Part shown: positions 23,486-31,202 of the stretch, piece after piece
Layout of the letters: the number at the start of each line of letters is the position of its first letter
Position numbering within the stretch: the first letter of the stretch is position 1
Origin: Oscillospiraceae bacterium
Lineage (GTDB): Bacteria; Bacillota; Clostridia; Oscillospirales; Acutalibacteraceae
Direction: 5' to 3'
Length of the DNA: 49,233 nt
NCBI GenBank assembly: GCA_902774035.1
Contig: CACYHA010000022.1
Coordinates: 7,430 to 56,662, forward strand
The notes under the pieces: model-generated
Seen by the model: the letters and a program-made list of their open reading frames with translations, nothing else
Databases searched by the model: none
What the model was told of the DNA's origin: nothing
Program-made: the position numbers and the translations under genes

Positions 23486-24412
23486 ATATGCTCTGACATA
23501 GTCCACAATGAAATCCGCCGGCATCTCTTCGCGCTTCACCTTTTCGTTCACGCCCAGAGAGATGATCAGATACAGCGGCACGCGGCAGACGCCGCCGAAA
23601 TCCGTGCGTGCGGTCTCCACACCGTTGACATAAAAGATGTATTCGTTTTCGTTCCACTCCACGCCGTAGGTGTTGAACTTCTCGTAGGGATCGTCAGCGT
23701 AGTACCAACCCTGGATCTCCTGCCGGTGCGCGTCGCCGTAAGCGTCCACATGGACCGTCTGCAAAATACAGCCGTAATCCTTGCTGTCTTTGTCAAAATC
23801 CGTCGGCGTTTCCAGCACATCGATCTCCGCGCCGGTGACGCCGCCGTCGGTGTCGTCGTCCCACATGCCGTCGGTCAGCAGCCAGAACGCCGGGTTCAGG
23901 CCGGCGCCCTTGGGCAAAATGCAGCGGATCTCAAAATAGCCGTAGAGCTGCTCAAAACCGGTATGGTGACCATTGTAGTTCTTGTTCGGGTTGGTCTCCA
24001 TGCCGTAGGAGTAATACGCCGCGCCCTTGGGGCCGTCTTCCTTGTAATCGGCGGAAAGCACAAGGCAGCCGTCGTCCGTAAAGCGCACCTGACCGCGGTT
24101 CCAGTACGCCGTGTCGCGCAGTTGGGTGTCGTTGTCACCGTAAACATAGTGTCCCTGCCAGACCGTGTCGTCGAAGCCGTGGTCAAAGCTGTCCTCAAAG
24201 GTCAGCACAAACTGATCCAGGTCGATCGTGTGGTCCAGATAGGGCTTGACGGGCGTGCTGAACAGCGCGGCGCTCCAAAGCTGGAACACGGCCACCATCA
24301 GCGCGCCGAAACGGGTGAAGTTGAACGCAAAAAGCGCTTTGACTGCCATTCCGATGGCGGGGCCGATCGCAGAAAGCGCGGCGATCGTGCGTTTCGGGAT
24401 GGATTTGAACAT
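23474..24412 (-). CDS. Glycoside hydrolase family 16 (beta-glucanase/laminarinase-like)
   Basis: Encodes 312 residues. One N-terminal membrane helix pair (about 10-50) suggests a membrane-anchored or uncleaved exported enzyme; no clear cleavage site. The GH16 catalytic motif is GAEIDVLETPTD, where E-I-D-x-x-E holds nucleophile and acid/base. Other family features: ILPKGAGLNPAFWLL, HHTGFEQLYGYFEIR and FNTYGVEWNENEYIFYVNG. The lack of an extra residue in EIDVLE versus E-I-D-x-x-x-E suggests the lichenase/xyloglucan side of the family, but substrate cannot be fixed. A cloverleaf-type hairpin lies 29 bp upstream of the start. Confidence 0.93.
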   Translation of the reverse strand: MFKSIPKRTIAALSAIGPAIGMAVKALFAFNFTRFGALMVAVFQLWSAALFSTPVKPYLDHTIDLDQFVLTFEDSFDHGFDDTVWQGHYVYGDNDTQLRDTAYWNRGQVRFTDDGCLVLSADYKEDGPKGAAYYSYGMETNPNKNYNGHHTGFEQLYGYFEIRCILPKGAGLNPAFWLLTDGMWDDDTDGGVTGAEIDVLETPTDFDKDSKDYGCILQTVHVDAYGDAHRQEIQGWYYADDPYEKFNTYGVEWNENEYIFYVNGVETARTDFGGVCRVPLYLIISLGVNEKVKREEMPADFIVDYVRAYQYR

Positions 24413-24440
24413 GGAAAAAACCTCCGTTCGATTATTTTCG

Positions 24441-24508
24441 CCGCGCAGCTTCGCTGCGCGGCAGGGCGGCGGCGGAACGCGCGGCCGCAGGCCGCGCGTT
24501 CCGCCGCC
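24441..24508. repeat. Cloverleaf-family element B (one internal hairpin)
   Basis: Left hairpin CCGCGCAGC-ttc-GCTGCGCGG (24441-24461), then a perfect 19-bp stem 24468-24486 / 24490-24508 with loop GCA. The outer 12 bp of that stem (GGCGGCGGAACG / CGTTCCGCCGCC) are identical to the outer stem of element C at 36749-36845, and the left hairpin differs from C by two bases. It lies just upstream of the GH16 start. Confidence 0.85.
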
Positions 24509-24513
24509 GGAAT

Positions 24514-24672
24514 GGGCCGTTGCATTTAGCGAAAAACGTCAAAGCAAAAGAAACAGAAAGCGCTTTGCGCAGGATAGATTTGTGATTTAAGCGCTTTCTT
24601 TGCTTATGATTTTCGAAAAAAAGTTGGATTGTTTGCTTTGACTCGACGTTTTCATCTAAATCCAACAGTCCC
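24514..24672. mobile_element. MITE-like element, copy 1
   Basis: 159 bp without coding capacity. Imperfect terminal inverted repeats of about 35-40 bp: left GGGCCGTTGCATTTAGCG then AAAAACGTCAAAGCAAA; right (reverse complement) GGGACTGTTGGATTTAGATG then AAAACGTCGAGTCAAAGCAAA. The inside has a hairpin AAAGCGCTT / AAGCGCTTT that could end transcription from the metallophosphoesterase gene. It shares 27 nt at the left and 21 nt at the right with copy 2. No clear target duplication. Confidence 0.65.
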
Positions 24673-24709
24673 AAAGAAGCGAGCTGCTGTCATCAGCCCC
24701 CGTATGGAT

Positions 24710-26089
24710 TCATCTTTTTGAAACAAACGGCAAAAATGCGTTGGTGTTGTCCTCTTCCTTCACATTTGTCATCAGATCTTCAAACAGATCCTCCAAATAC
24801 ACGCGGTTGCCGTAATAATCCGACAGGCGCACGAGCTTGCCGAGGCGCCGCGCCATCGGCATAAAGGAGCGATAGACAGCCGTGTCGGGCGTGAATTCAC
24901 GCTTGCCGGAATACAGGTCGGAAATCAGATCCAGCAGGAACTCCTTAACCTTGACGTCTTTCACAGAAGGTTGCACCGTGCGCGGCATTAGCAGGAGCTT
25001 TGCAAGCCCGCCGAAGGTCAAGCCGTTGACAATTTTTCCGAAGAGCGTCAGCAGAGGGCCGAGCATGTCCACAGCCTTTTCGTTCACCGCAAAGGAAGCG
25101 CCGATCCGTTTGAACGCCTCGTGGTCGTTTTCCATGGTGTCGAAAATCGTGCGCAGCATGAAAAGGAAGTGATCCTTCATGTATTCGTCCACGCTCTTGC
25201 CGTCGAGATCCCAGTCGAACGCGGTCACGTTCAGCGTTTTGACGTCGATGCCCTCGGGCGTGATCGTCATCTTGCGGTAGGGCGCCGGGTGACCCGTGAC
25301 GGAACCGGTGTTGATGTGGTAGATCCGGCCGCCGCGGATGGTGTCAAGGTGGGAGATGGACTGCATATGCGTGTGGCCGGTGAAGACGTATTCGATGCCG
25401 AAATCCGCAAACATCGGCGCGGTCGTCTCATAGCCGCTGAGCATCTGGCCGTGGGAAAACAACGGATAGATCTTTGCCGGCGGCAGCATCGGGTGGTGGG
25501 TCACGGCGATCACACGCTCGCCGTCCGCTTTGGCTGCGACAGCCTGATCCTTGACCCATTTCAGCAGATCGTCGCTGTAGCCGCAGTAGCCCTCGGGACC
25601 GTCGTCGTTCATCAGCAAACAGCGCCAGCCCGGGAACAGCTTCACAGCGTATGACATGGACGCCGGATGCTCCGCAACCGCCTCGTTCCAACCAAACTCG
25701 GCGTAGATCTCGCGCAGTTCCTCGCGCGGATACTTTTCCACCGGATAGGCGCCGTGGTCGTTGTAGCCGCGGGCATTCATGCGGTAATCATGCGTGGCCG
25801 TGGTCACAAAGATGCGCTTGCCGCTCTTTTTGAGCTGCGTGAGCATCTCGACAAGCAGATCGTGGCTCGCCTTTTCGCCGTCAAAGGTCAAGTCGCCGGA
25901 GATGAGGATCACCTCGGTCTCCTTGTCGGCAGCCATGGCGTCAAATGCGGCCTGCACGATCGCCACGGATTCCTTCATGCACTTCTGGTCGTTCTGCGCC
26001 TTGCGGTCATAGGCTTCGCCGAAAGAGCCGATGCGCTCGCCGGCATAGAGATGCAGGTCGGTGATTTGGTAGAACGTTGGATTTTTCAC
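24710..26089 (-). CDS. Metallophosphoesterase (calcineurin-like)
   Basis: Encodes about 459 residues. Metal-binding motifs in order: QITDLHLYAGE (D-x-H), VILISGDLTFDGE (G-D), TTATHDYR (family norm G-N-H-D/E, here A-T-H-D), VIAVTHHPMLPP and VFTGHTHMQ (G-H-x-H). The C-terminal half after about residue 290 is helical and unassigned. The Asn-to-Thr change in the third motif may be a subfamily trait. The start is uncertain: GTG at 26089 (MKNPTFYQITDLHL, weak site GGGGCGAAG) fits homologous N-termini, while an ATG at 26161 has no ribosome site. It lies after iolE on the same strand, past a hairpin, so it may not belong to the inositol pathway. Substrate unknown. Confidence 0.85.
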   Translation of the reverse strand: MKNPTFYQITDLHLYAGERIGSFGEAYDRKAQNDQKCMKESVAIVQAAFDAMAADKETEVILISGDLTFDGEKASHDLLVEMLTQLKKSGKRIFVTTATHDYRMNARGYNDHGAYPVEKYPREELREIYAEFGWNEAVAEHPASMSYAVKLFPGWRCLLMNDDGPEGYCGYSDDLLKWVKDQAVAAKADGERVIAVTHHPMLPPAKIYPLFSHGQMLSGYETTAPMFADFGIEYVFTGHTHMQSISHLDTIRGGRIYHINTGSVTGHPAPYRKMTITPEGIDVKTLNVTAFDWDLDGKSVDEYMKDHFLFMLRTIFDTMENDHEAFKRIGASFAVNEKAVDMLGPLLTLFGKIVNGLTFGGLAKLLLMPRTVQPSVKDVKVKEFLLDLISDLYSGKREFTPDTAVYRSFMPMARRLGKLVRLSDYYGNRVYLEDLFEDLMTNVKEEDNTNAFLPFVSKR

Positions 26090-26167
26090 GTCTTCGCCCC
26101 ATTTCGTAAACAATTTGCAATGCGCAAGAAAACCGCACGGAACCGTTGTGCGTCCTTTCATTGCAAA

Positions 26168-26190
26168 TTACTAATTTCTCATTTCTAATT
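26168..26190. repeat. Heptamer array 2
   Basis: TTACTAA TTTCTCA TTTCTAA TT: three degenerate 7-bp units between iolE and the metallophosphoesterase gene. Confidence 0.5.
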
Positions 26191-26192
26191 GA

Positions 26193-26214
26193 AATCGTGC
26201 CCAAAGGCACGATT
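26193..26214 (-). terminator. Hairpin after iolE
   Basis: AATCGTGCC-tttg-GGCACGATT on the minus strand (perfect 9-bp stem), 3 nt after the iolE stop, followed by only a short T-rich stretch. Probably a partial terminator of the iol operon. Confidence 0.6.
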
Positions 26215-26216
26215 CC

Positions 26217-27110
26217 TTACAGTCCGGTTTTCTCTCTGATATAATTGCGCGCCAAAACCGCATATTCAAACGGGTTCGCCTTTGCGGGATCCTGCTCTGC
26301 TTCCACGACGACCCAGCCCTCATAGTCGGCATCGGCAAGGATGTCGAACACGGGGGTGAAGTCAAAGTCGCCGTCGCCGGGCACGGTGAACGAGCCGGCG
26401 CGCACCGCGTCAAGGAAGCTGTAGCCCTTGGCTTTGGCGTCGTCGATGACGGATTGGCGGATGCTCTTAAGGTGAACGTGCTTCACGCGATTCACATACT
26501 TTTTCAGCACGCCGACGGCGTCTTCGCCGCTGAATGCAAGGTGGCCGGTATCATAAAGCAGGTACACAAGGTTCGGATCGGTCAGCTCCATGAGCTTGTC
26601 GATCTCTTCGGCGGTCTGCACGCCGGTGCCCATGTGGTGATGGATAGTGAAATACATGCCCTTTTCTTTGGCAAGGCGGCCCATTTCGTTGAAGCCCTTC
26701 ACGATCAGATCCCACTGGGCGTCGGTATAGACCGGCTTTTCGCCGAAGATGGACACGGGCTTGCCCTGAATGGAGTTGCCCTGCTCGGAGGCGCCGATGA
26801 CCTTTGCGCCCAGCGCGTGCAGAAAATCGCGGTGCTTGAGAAAAGCTTCGATCGTCGCGTCGTAGCCCTCGCTGAGCAGCAGAGAGGAGAACCACGCGTT
26901 GCAGATGCGCATACCGCGCACGTCGAGCTTGTGCTTGAGCGTTGCAACGTCCTTCGGATATTTGTTGCCGATCTCGCTGCCGGTGAAGCCCGCCAGCGCC
27001 ATTTCGCTGATGCACTGCTCAAAGGTGTTTTCCGCGCCGAGATCGGGCAGGTCGTCGTTTGTCCAGGCAATCGGCGCGATGGCAAGTTGTACTTTATCTT
27101 TGTTTAACAT
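26217..27110 (-). CDS. iolE: Inosose dehydratase
   Basis: Encodes 297 residues of the TIM-barrel xylose-isomerase-like family. [15 protein letters not shown] at the N-terminus is characteristic of IolE; others are [10 protein letters not shown]-type metal/substrate region ([14 protein letters not shown]) and [15 protein letters not shown]. It dehydrates 2-keto-myo-inositol to 3D-trihydroxycyclohexane-1,2-dione, the second step of inositol breakdown. GGAGAG lies upstream of the ATG. It is the last iol gene in the operon iolG-iolB-iolD-iolE, 13 bp after iolD. Confidence 0.95.
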   Translation of the reverse strand: MLNKDKVQLAIAPIAWTNDDLPDLGAENTFEQCISEMALAGFTGSEIGNKYPKDVATLKHKLDVRGMRICNAWFSSLLLSEGYDATIEAFLKHRDFLHALGAKVIGASEQGNSIQGKPVSIFGEKPVYTDAQWDLIVKGFNEMGRLAKEKGMYFTIHHHMGTGVQTAEEIDKLMELTDPNLVYLLYDTGHLAFSGEDAVGVLKKYVNRVKHVHLKSIRQSVIDDAKAKGYSFLDAVRAGSFTVPGDGDFDFTPVFDILADADYEGWVVVEAEQDPAKANPFEYAVLARNYIREKTGL

Positions 27111-27123
27111 AAGTTTTCTCTCC

Positions 27124-28968
27124 TTAATACAGTCTTGCTTTTTTGATCTCGGCGCTCATCTCTTCATACGCCTTCTGCACGGTCTCGCTGGTGGAAACCT
27201 CGGCAACGCCCACGCGCCACCAGGAATCGTAGCCGTCGGACATGGACTTGTGCGCAACCTTGATGTCAAAGAGCACCGGGATGTCATAGTTTTTGGAATC
27301 CTCCAGCGCGGCCTTGAGCTCTTCCTCGTTCGTCACGCGATAAGCTTTGCAGCCGTAGCCCTCGGCGATCCTGGCGTAATCGGTCATGATGACTTCGCCG
27401 TCAAGGAAACCGGAAGCGGTGCGGCGGGTGAAGCGGGTACCGAAGGTGTCGGTGCCCTGGTTGTTCTGCAGGTTTTCGATGCAGCCCCAGCCCTCGTTGT
27501 CGAAGAGCATGACGTTGATTTTCGCCTTTTCCTGCACCGCGGTGTAAAGCTCACTGTGCAGCATCAAAAAGCTGCCGTCGCCGACCATGGTGTAAACGTC
27601 CTTGTCGGGGGCCGCGAGCTTCGCGCCGAGCGCGCCGCAAATTTCATAGCCCATGCAGGAGAAGCCGTATTCCATGTGGTAGGTGTTTTCGCCCTTGCTC
27701 TTCCAAAGGCGCTGCATACAGCCGGGCAAAGAGCCGGAGGAACCGATCGCGATCGCGTCATTCGCGACGAAGTCGTTGATGATGCCCAGCGCACGGGTCT
27801 GCGAAAATCCGTCTTTGAGCTGAATGCTGTACATGCGGTCGATCTCGGCGTGGAAGGCTTTCTGTGCCTCGGCATATTCGGTCGTCCAGCCGCTCCTGTA
27901 ATCGCCGAGAAGGTCGGCGATCGCGTCGAGACCGGCTTTCGCGTCGGCCAGCACGGCGGTGGAATCCATCTTGAACGCGTCAAAAGCGCACACGTTGACG
28001 GAGAGCATCTTCACGTCCGGGTTCTGGAAGCCCCACTTGGAGCAGGTCGTGAAGTCCGTCAAACGGGTGCCGACAGCGATCACGAGGTCGGTCTGCTTGG
28101 CAATGGCGTTGGCAGCCGCGCCGCCGGTGACGCCCACGCCGCCCATGTTCAGCGGGTGGTCATAGGGGATCTGGCCCTTGCCGGCCTGGGTCTCGCCGAT
28201 GGGGATGTTGAATTTTTCGGCAAAGCTGAGCGCCGCTTTCCAGCTTTCGGAATAGGTCACGCCGCCGCCCACGATCATCATCGGCTTTTTGGCCGCTTTG
28301 ATGAGGTCGGCCGCCGCCTGCGCTTCACGGGCGGAGGGAAGCTGACGGTCAATGTACCAAACGCGCTTTTGCAGGAAATAATCGGGATAATCGAAGGCTT
28401 CGGCCTCCACATCCTGCGGCATGGCGATGCAGACCGCGCCGGTGTCGGCGGGACTGGTGAGCACGCGCATGGCGTTGATGCAGGCGGTCATGAGCTGTTC
28501 GGGGCGCTCAATGCGGTCCCAGTATTTACATACGGCGCGGAAGGCGTCGTTCGCCGTGGTGGAAACCGCGGTGGGCTGCTCGATCTGCTGCAGCACCGGG
28601 TCGGGCTGGCGGCAGGCGAAGGTGTCGCCGGGGAGGACAAGCAGCGGGATGCGGTTCGCCGTGGCGGTGCCGCAGGCAGTGACCATGTTCAGTGCGCCCG
28701 GGCCGATGGACGACGTGCAGGCGATGATCTCGCGGCGGTGCTTCTGCTTGGCGAAGGCGATGGCGGCGTGCGCCATGCCCTGCTCGTTGTGGCCCTGATA
28801 GTAGGTCAGATTGTGGCCGCCCTGTTCGAGCGCCTGACCGATGCCGACCACGCAGCCGTGGCCGAAGATGCCGAAAATGCCTTTGACGAACTTGGTCTCT
28901 TTGCCGTCAAAGCAAACGTATTGGTTGTCGAGGAATTTGACAAGGGCCTGAGCCATGGTGAGTTTCAT
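27124..28968 (-). CDS. iolD: 3D-(3,5/4)-trihydroxycyclohexane-1,2-dione hydrolase
   Basis: Encodes about 614 residues of the thiamine-diphosphate enzyme family. [16 protein letters not shown] at the start is typical of IolD; the ThDP motif begins [16 protein letters not shown] and ends [10 protein letters not shown]. The middle domain has [13 protein letters not shown]. It opens the ring to form 5-deoxy-D-glucuronate, the third step of the pathway. The start is placed at ATG 28968 (MKLTMAQ); a GTG at 28977 is too close to AAGGA. Downstream steps (iolC, iolJ, iolA) are not in the window, so they must lie elsewhere or be replaced. Confidence 0.95.
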   Translation of the reverse strand: MKLTMAQALVKFLDNQYVCFDGKETKFVKGIFGIFGHGCVVGIGQALEQGGHNLTYYQGHNEQGMAHAAIAFAKQKHRREIIACTSSIGPGALNMVTACGTATANRIPLLVLPGDTFACRQPDPVLQQIEQPTAVSTTANDAFRAVCKYWDRIERPEQLMTACINAMRVLTSPADTGAVCIAMPQDVEAEAFDYPDYFLQKRVWYIDRQLPSAREAQAAADLIKAAKKPMMIVGGGVTYSESWKAALSFAEKFNIPIGETQAGKGQIPYDHPLNMGGVGVTGGAAANAIAKQTDLVIAVGTRLTDFTTCSKWGFQNPDVKMLSVNVCAFDAFKMDSTAVLADAKAGLDAIADLLGDYRSGWTTEYAEAQKAFHAEIDRMYSIQLKDGFSQTRALGIINDFVANDAIAIGSSGSLPGCMQRLWKSKGENTYHMEYGFSCMGYEICGALGAKLAAPDKDVYTMVGDGSFLMLHSELYTAVQEKAKINVMLFDNEGWGCIENLQNNQGTDTFGTRFTRRTASGFLDGEVIMTDYARIAEGYGCKAYRVTNEEELKAALEDSKNYDIPVLFDIKVAHKSMSDGYDSWWRVGVAEVSTSETVQKAYEEMSAEIKKARLY

Positions 28969-29008
28969 AGTAATCACGTTCCTTCTTGAAATATTTAGAA
29001 GCTGAATG

Positions 29009-29075
29009 AGCTGTCAGCTGTCAGCCGTTTGAAATCAATTGCTGACTGCTGACTTCTAACCGCTGACTGCTGCCG
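29009..29075. repeat. Heptamer arrays 3a and 3b
   Basis: 29009-29029: AGCTGTC AGCTGTC AGCCGTT. 29041-29075: GCTGACT GCTGACT TCTAACC GCTGACT GCTGCCG. Both are in the 112-bp spacer between iolB and iolD, i.e. inside the operon. Confidence 0.75.
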
Positions 29076-29080
29076 GAGGC

Positions 29081-29884
29081 TCACGCCTTCGGCCACATAA
29101 GTGCTTCGCTGGCAGGGTCGGTCACCCAGCGGTGTTCGGGCAGGAAGTACGGGGTGATGTAGGGGTTGCCGTCGAGGTGGCGGATGACCCAGAGATACCA
29201 CATGGCGTAGCCGGGAGCGGTGGTCTGCGGGTGGGTCTCCTCCTCGAGAATGAGCACGGTGGAATTGTTGTGGGTTTTCACAACATCTTCGCTCAGCTCG
29301 GCAAAGCCGTAGCCCTGTTCGGGGTTGAACTTGTAGTAGTAGATCTCCGGCTGGGGATGGGTGTGCGGCGGATAGCTGCTCCACTTGCCGGGGAAGCCGA
29401 TGACTTCGCCGACAACAAGGTTCGACCACGGCGCGTTGCTGTAATCGAACACGGTGCGGACGATCCGGGTCGACGCTTCGCGCATCGTGCCCTGCCCGCG
29501 GTGCTCGCTGGCGCATTCTTCGGGCGTGTAGAGCTTGCACGGGAAGGTCTTGTCGTTGTCGGTGCGATGGACGGTCCATTCGCTTTCGGCGAGCGCGGTG
29601 ATCGTCACCTTCACGTCGTTCGGCACAGAGAGCACCCACGGCTCAAAATCGAAGCAGTTTTCGCGTTCGATCTCGAAGCACTTCCCGTCGAATTCGACCT
29701 TTGCCTTGCCGTAAACCAGCAAGTAGGCGCGTTCCATGTGCTGTTCGTCGGTGAACACGTCGCCCGCGCTTTGGCGCAGGATGCCGAAATCCATCATGGT
29801 GTTCGGCGTTTTGTCTTCAAATTTCGTCACGGCGTTGTAGCCGTAGGGCCAGTCCTTCGGCCCGGGGATCAGTCTTTTATCCAT
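29081..29884 (-). CDS. iolB: 5-deoxy-glucuronate isomerase
   Basis: Encodes 267 residues, a double cupin. Typical IolB stretches are WSSYPPHTHPQPEIYYYKF (metal-binding HxH...E) and THPQTTAPGYAMWYLWVIRHL; the N-terminal half has QSAGDVFTDEQHMERAYLLV. It isomerises 5-deoxy-D-glucuronate to 2-deoxy-5-keto-D-gluconate, the fourth step. It starts 12 bp after iolG, so the two share a transcript. The short spacer to iolD contains the heptamer arrays and a hairpin formed by the last codons (GCCGaAGGC / GCCTcCGGC). Confidence 0.95.
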   Translation of the reverse strand: MDKRLIPGPKDWPYGYNAVTKFEDKTPNTMMDFGILRQSAGDVFTDEQHMERAYLLVYGKAKVEFDGKCFEIERENCFDFEPWVLSVPNDVKVTITALAESEWTVHRTDNDKTFPCKLYTPEECASEHRGQGTMREASTRIVRTVFDYSNAPWSNLVVGEVIGFPGKWSSYPPHTHPQPEIYYYKFNPEQGYGFAELSEDVVKTHNNSTVLILEEETHPQTTAPGYAMWYLWVIRHLDGNPYITPYFLPEHRWVTDPASEALMWPKA

Positions 29885-29896
29885 CTTTGCGCCTCC

Positions 29897-30913
29897 TCAG
29901 CCGAGGATCTCGGCGATCTTCACGGGTCTGCCTTCGGCCACGGACTTCTTAGCGGCAAGGGCGATCAGGATCGCGGCCAGACCGTCTTCGCCGGTGGTCG
30001 GGGTGGGCTTGTCGTTCTGGACAGCCTCCACGAACTGCTTCATCTCGTCGGTGAAGGACTGCATGTAGCGCTCAAGGAAGAAGTAAAGCGGCTTGTCGGT
30101 CACAACGCCGTCGGCGGTCATGAGCGTCACGTTGGTCGGGGTGTCGTTGGCGGCAACGGCGGCGCCCAGAGAACCGAAGGCCTCCACGCGCTGATCGTAG
30201 CCATAGGCGGCGCGGCGGGAATTGTCGATCACGCCGATGGCGCCGCTTTTGAATTTCAGGGAGATGATGGCGGTGTCCACGTCGCCGGCTTCGCCGATGG
30301 CGGGATCGACCAGACAGGCGGCGTTGACATAGACCTCGTCCACCTCGGAGCCGGCGATGAAGCACGCCATGTCGAAATCATGGATCGTCATGTCAAGGAA
30401 GATGCCGCCGGAGACCGCAGCGTACTTGGCCGGCGGAGGCTCCGGGTCGCGGGAGGTGATCTTGATCAGCTCGAGCTTGCCGAGCTTGCCCTTGTTGATG
30501 AGCTCGCGGATGTGGGCAAAGTTATGGTCAAAGCGGCGGTTGAAGCCGACCTGGAGCTTGACGCCCGCTTCCTTCACGGCGTCGATGACGGCCAGCACCT
30601 TTTCCGGGGTCAGATCGACCGGCTTTTCGCAAAAGACGTGTTTGCCGGCTTTTGCCGCGGCGATGGAGATGTCGGCGTGGGTGTCGGTGGAAGAGCAGAC
30701 GAGCACGGCGTCGATTTCGGGATCGGCGAGCATGTCCTCGTAGCTGTCATAGATTTTTTCAATGCCGTATTCGGCGGCAAGGGCGGGCAGGGCGTCTTTG
30801 AACACGTCGGTGATGCCGAGCACCTTTGCGCCGGGCACGCTGTAGGTGATGGATTTCATATGCACCTTGCCGATGCGGCCGGCGCCGATGATGCCGATGT
30901 TGAGCTGCTTCAT
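29897..30913 (-). CDS. iolG: Inositol 2-dehydrogenase (Gfo/Idh/MocA family)
   Basis: Encodes 338 residues. The Rossmann motif GIIGAGRIGKVHMKS binds NAD; HVFCEKPVDLTPEKV carries the E-K-P motif with the conserved Lys; the substrate domain has FLDMTIHDFDMACFIAGSEV with the catalytic Asp and His. It oxidises myo-inositol to 2-keto-myo-inositol, the first step. The ATG at 30913 has GGAGG 8 nt upstream. It is the first gene of the operon and follows a strong promoter with an operator-like palindrome in its 5' leader. Confidence 0.96.
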   Translation of the reverse strand: MKQLNIGIIGAGRIGKVHMKSITYSVPGAKVLGITDVFKDALPALAAEYGIEKIYDSYEDMLADPEIDAVLVCSSTDTHADISIAAAKAGKHVFCEKPVDLTPEKVLAVIDAVKEAGVKLQVGFNRRFDHNFAHIRELINKGKLGKLELIKITSRDPEPPPAKYAAVSGGIFLDMTIHDFDMACFIAGSEVDEVYVNAACLVDPAIGEAGDVDTAIISLKFKSGAIGVIDNSRRAAYGYDQRVEAFGSLGAAVAANDTPTNVTLMTADGVVTDKPLYFFLERYMQSFTDEMKQFVEAVQNDKPTPTTGEDGLAAILIALAAKKSVAEGRPVKIAEILG

Positions 30914-30938
30914 AAAAAATCCTCCGTGAGAAATGAAT

Positions 30939-30954
30939 TTGTGTGCGCACAAAA
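30939..30954. promoter_or_regulatory. Operator-like palindrome in the iolG leader
   Basis: TTTGTG-TGCG-CACAAA, a perfect 6-bp inverted repeat with a 4-bp centre, placed about 8-22 nt after the expected transcription start. This suits a repressor that blocks elongation or initiation, such as an IolR- or LacI-type protein responding to an inositol intermediate; no such gene is in the window. Confidence 0.55.
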
Positions 30955-30967
30955 TTATGCATAATAA

Positions 30968-30996
30968 AGTATAGCAAAAAAAGATTGCCGTTGCAA
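30968..30996 (-). promoter_or_regulatory. iol operon promoter
   Basis: TTGCAA (30991-30996), 17 bp, TATACT (30968-30973) on the minus strand. Confidence 0.75.
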
Positions 30997-31091
30997 GATG
31001 CAGCGGCAATTTTCAGGCGATTTTTTGCAAAAAAGTTCAAGGCCGGTTTGTCAATCGGTTTTTGAAAAAACGATCGAAGTCCTGCAGCGTC

Positions 31092-31120
31092 TTGTATTTT
31101 TTACAAATATCGTGTATAGT
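31092..31120 (+). promoter_or_regulatory. Promoter of the CE15-like esterase gene
   Basis: TTGTAT (31092-31097), 17 bp, TATAGT (31115-31120). An inverted repeat TTGTA-N5-TACAA overlaps the -35 box and could be an operator. Confidence 0.6.
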
Positions 31121-31202
31121 TGACACGGAAGGACACCGGTGATTGCACAAAGCACGAAGCCAAATAAAAAACTTACGGATCTCACGCACAGGAGGAACCG
31201 AA

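Noticed and set aside
29009-29075. Possible CRISPR remnant at the heptamer arrays
   Set aside because: Seven-bp period without spacers; same type of array at four other gene ends.
26899-30964. Long plus-strand frames of about 700 and 610 codons opposite the iol genes
   Set aside because: Antisense to iolE, iolD, iolB and iolG, all of which show catalytic motifs.
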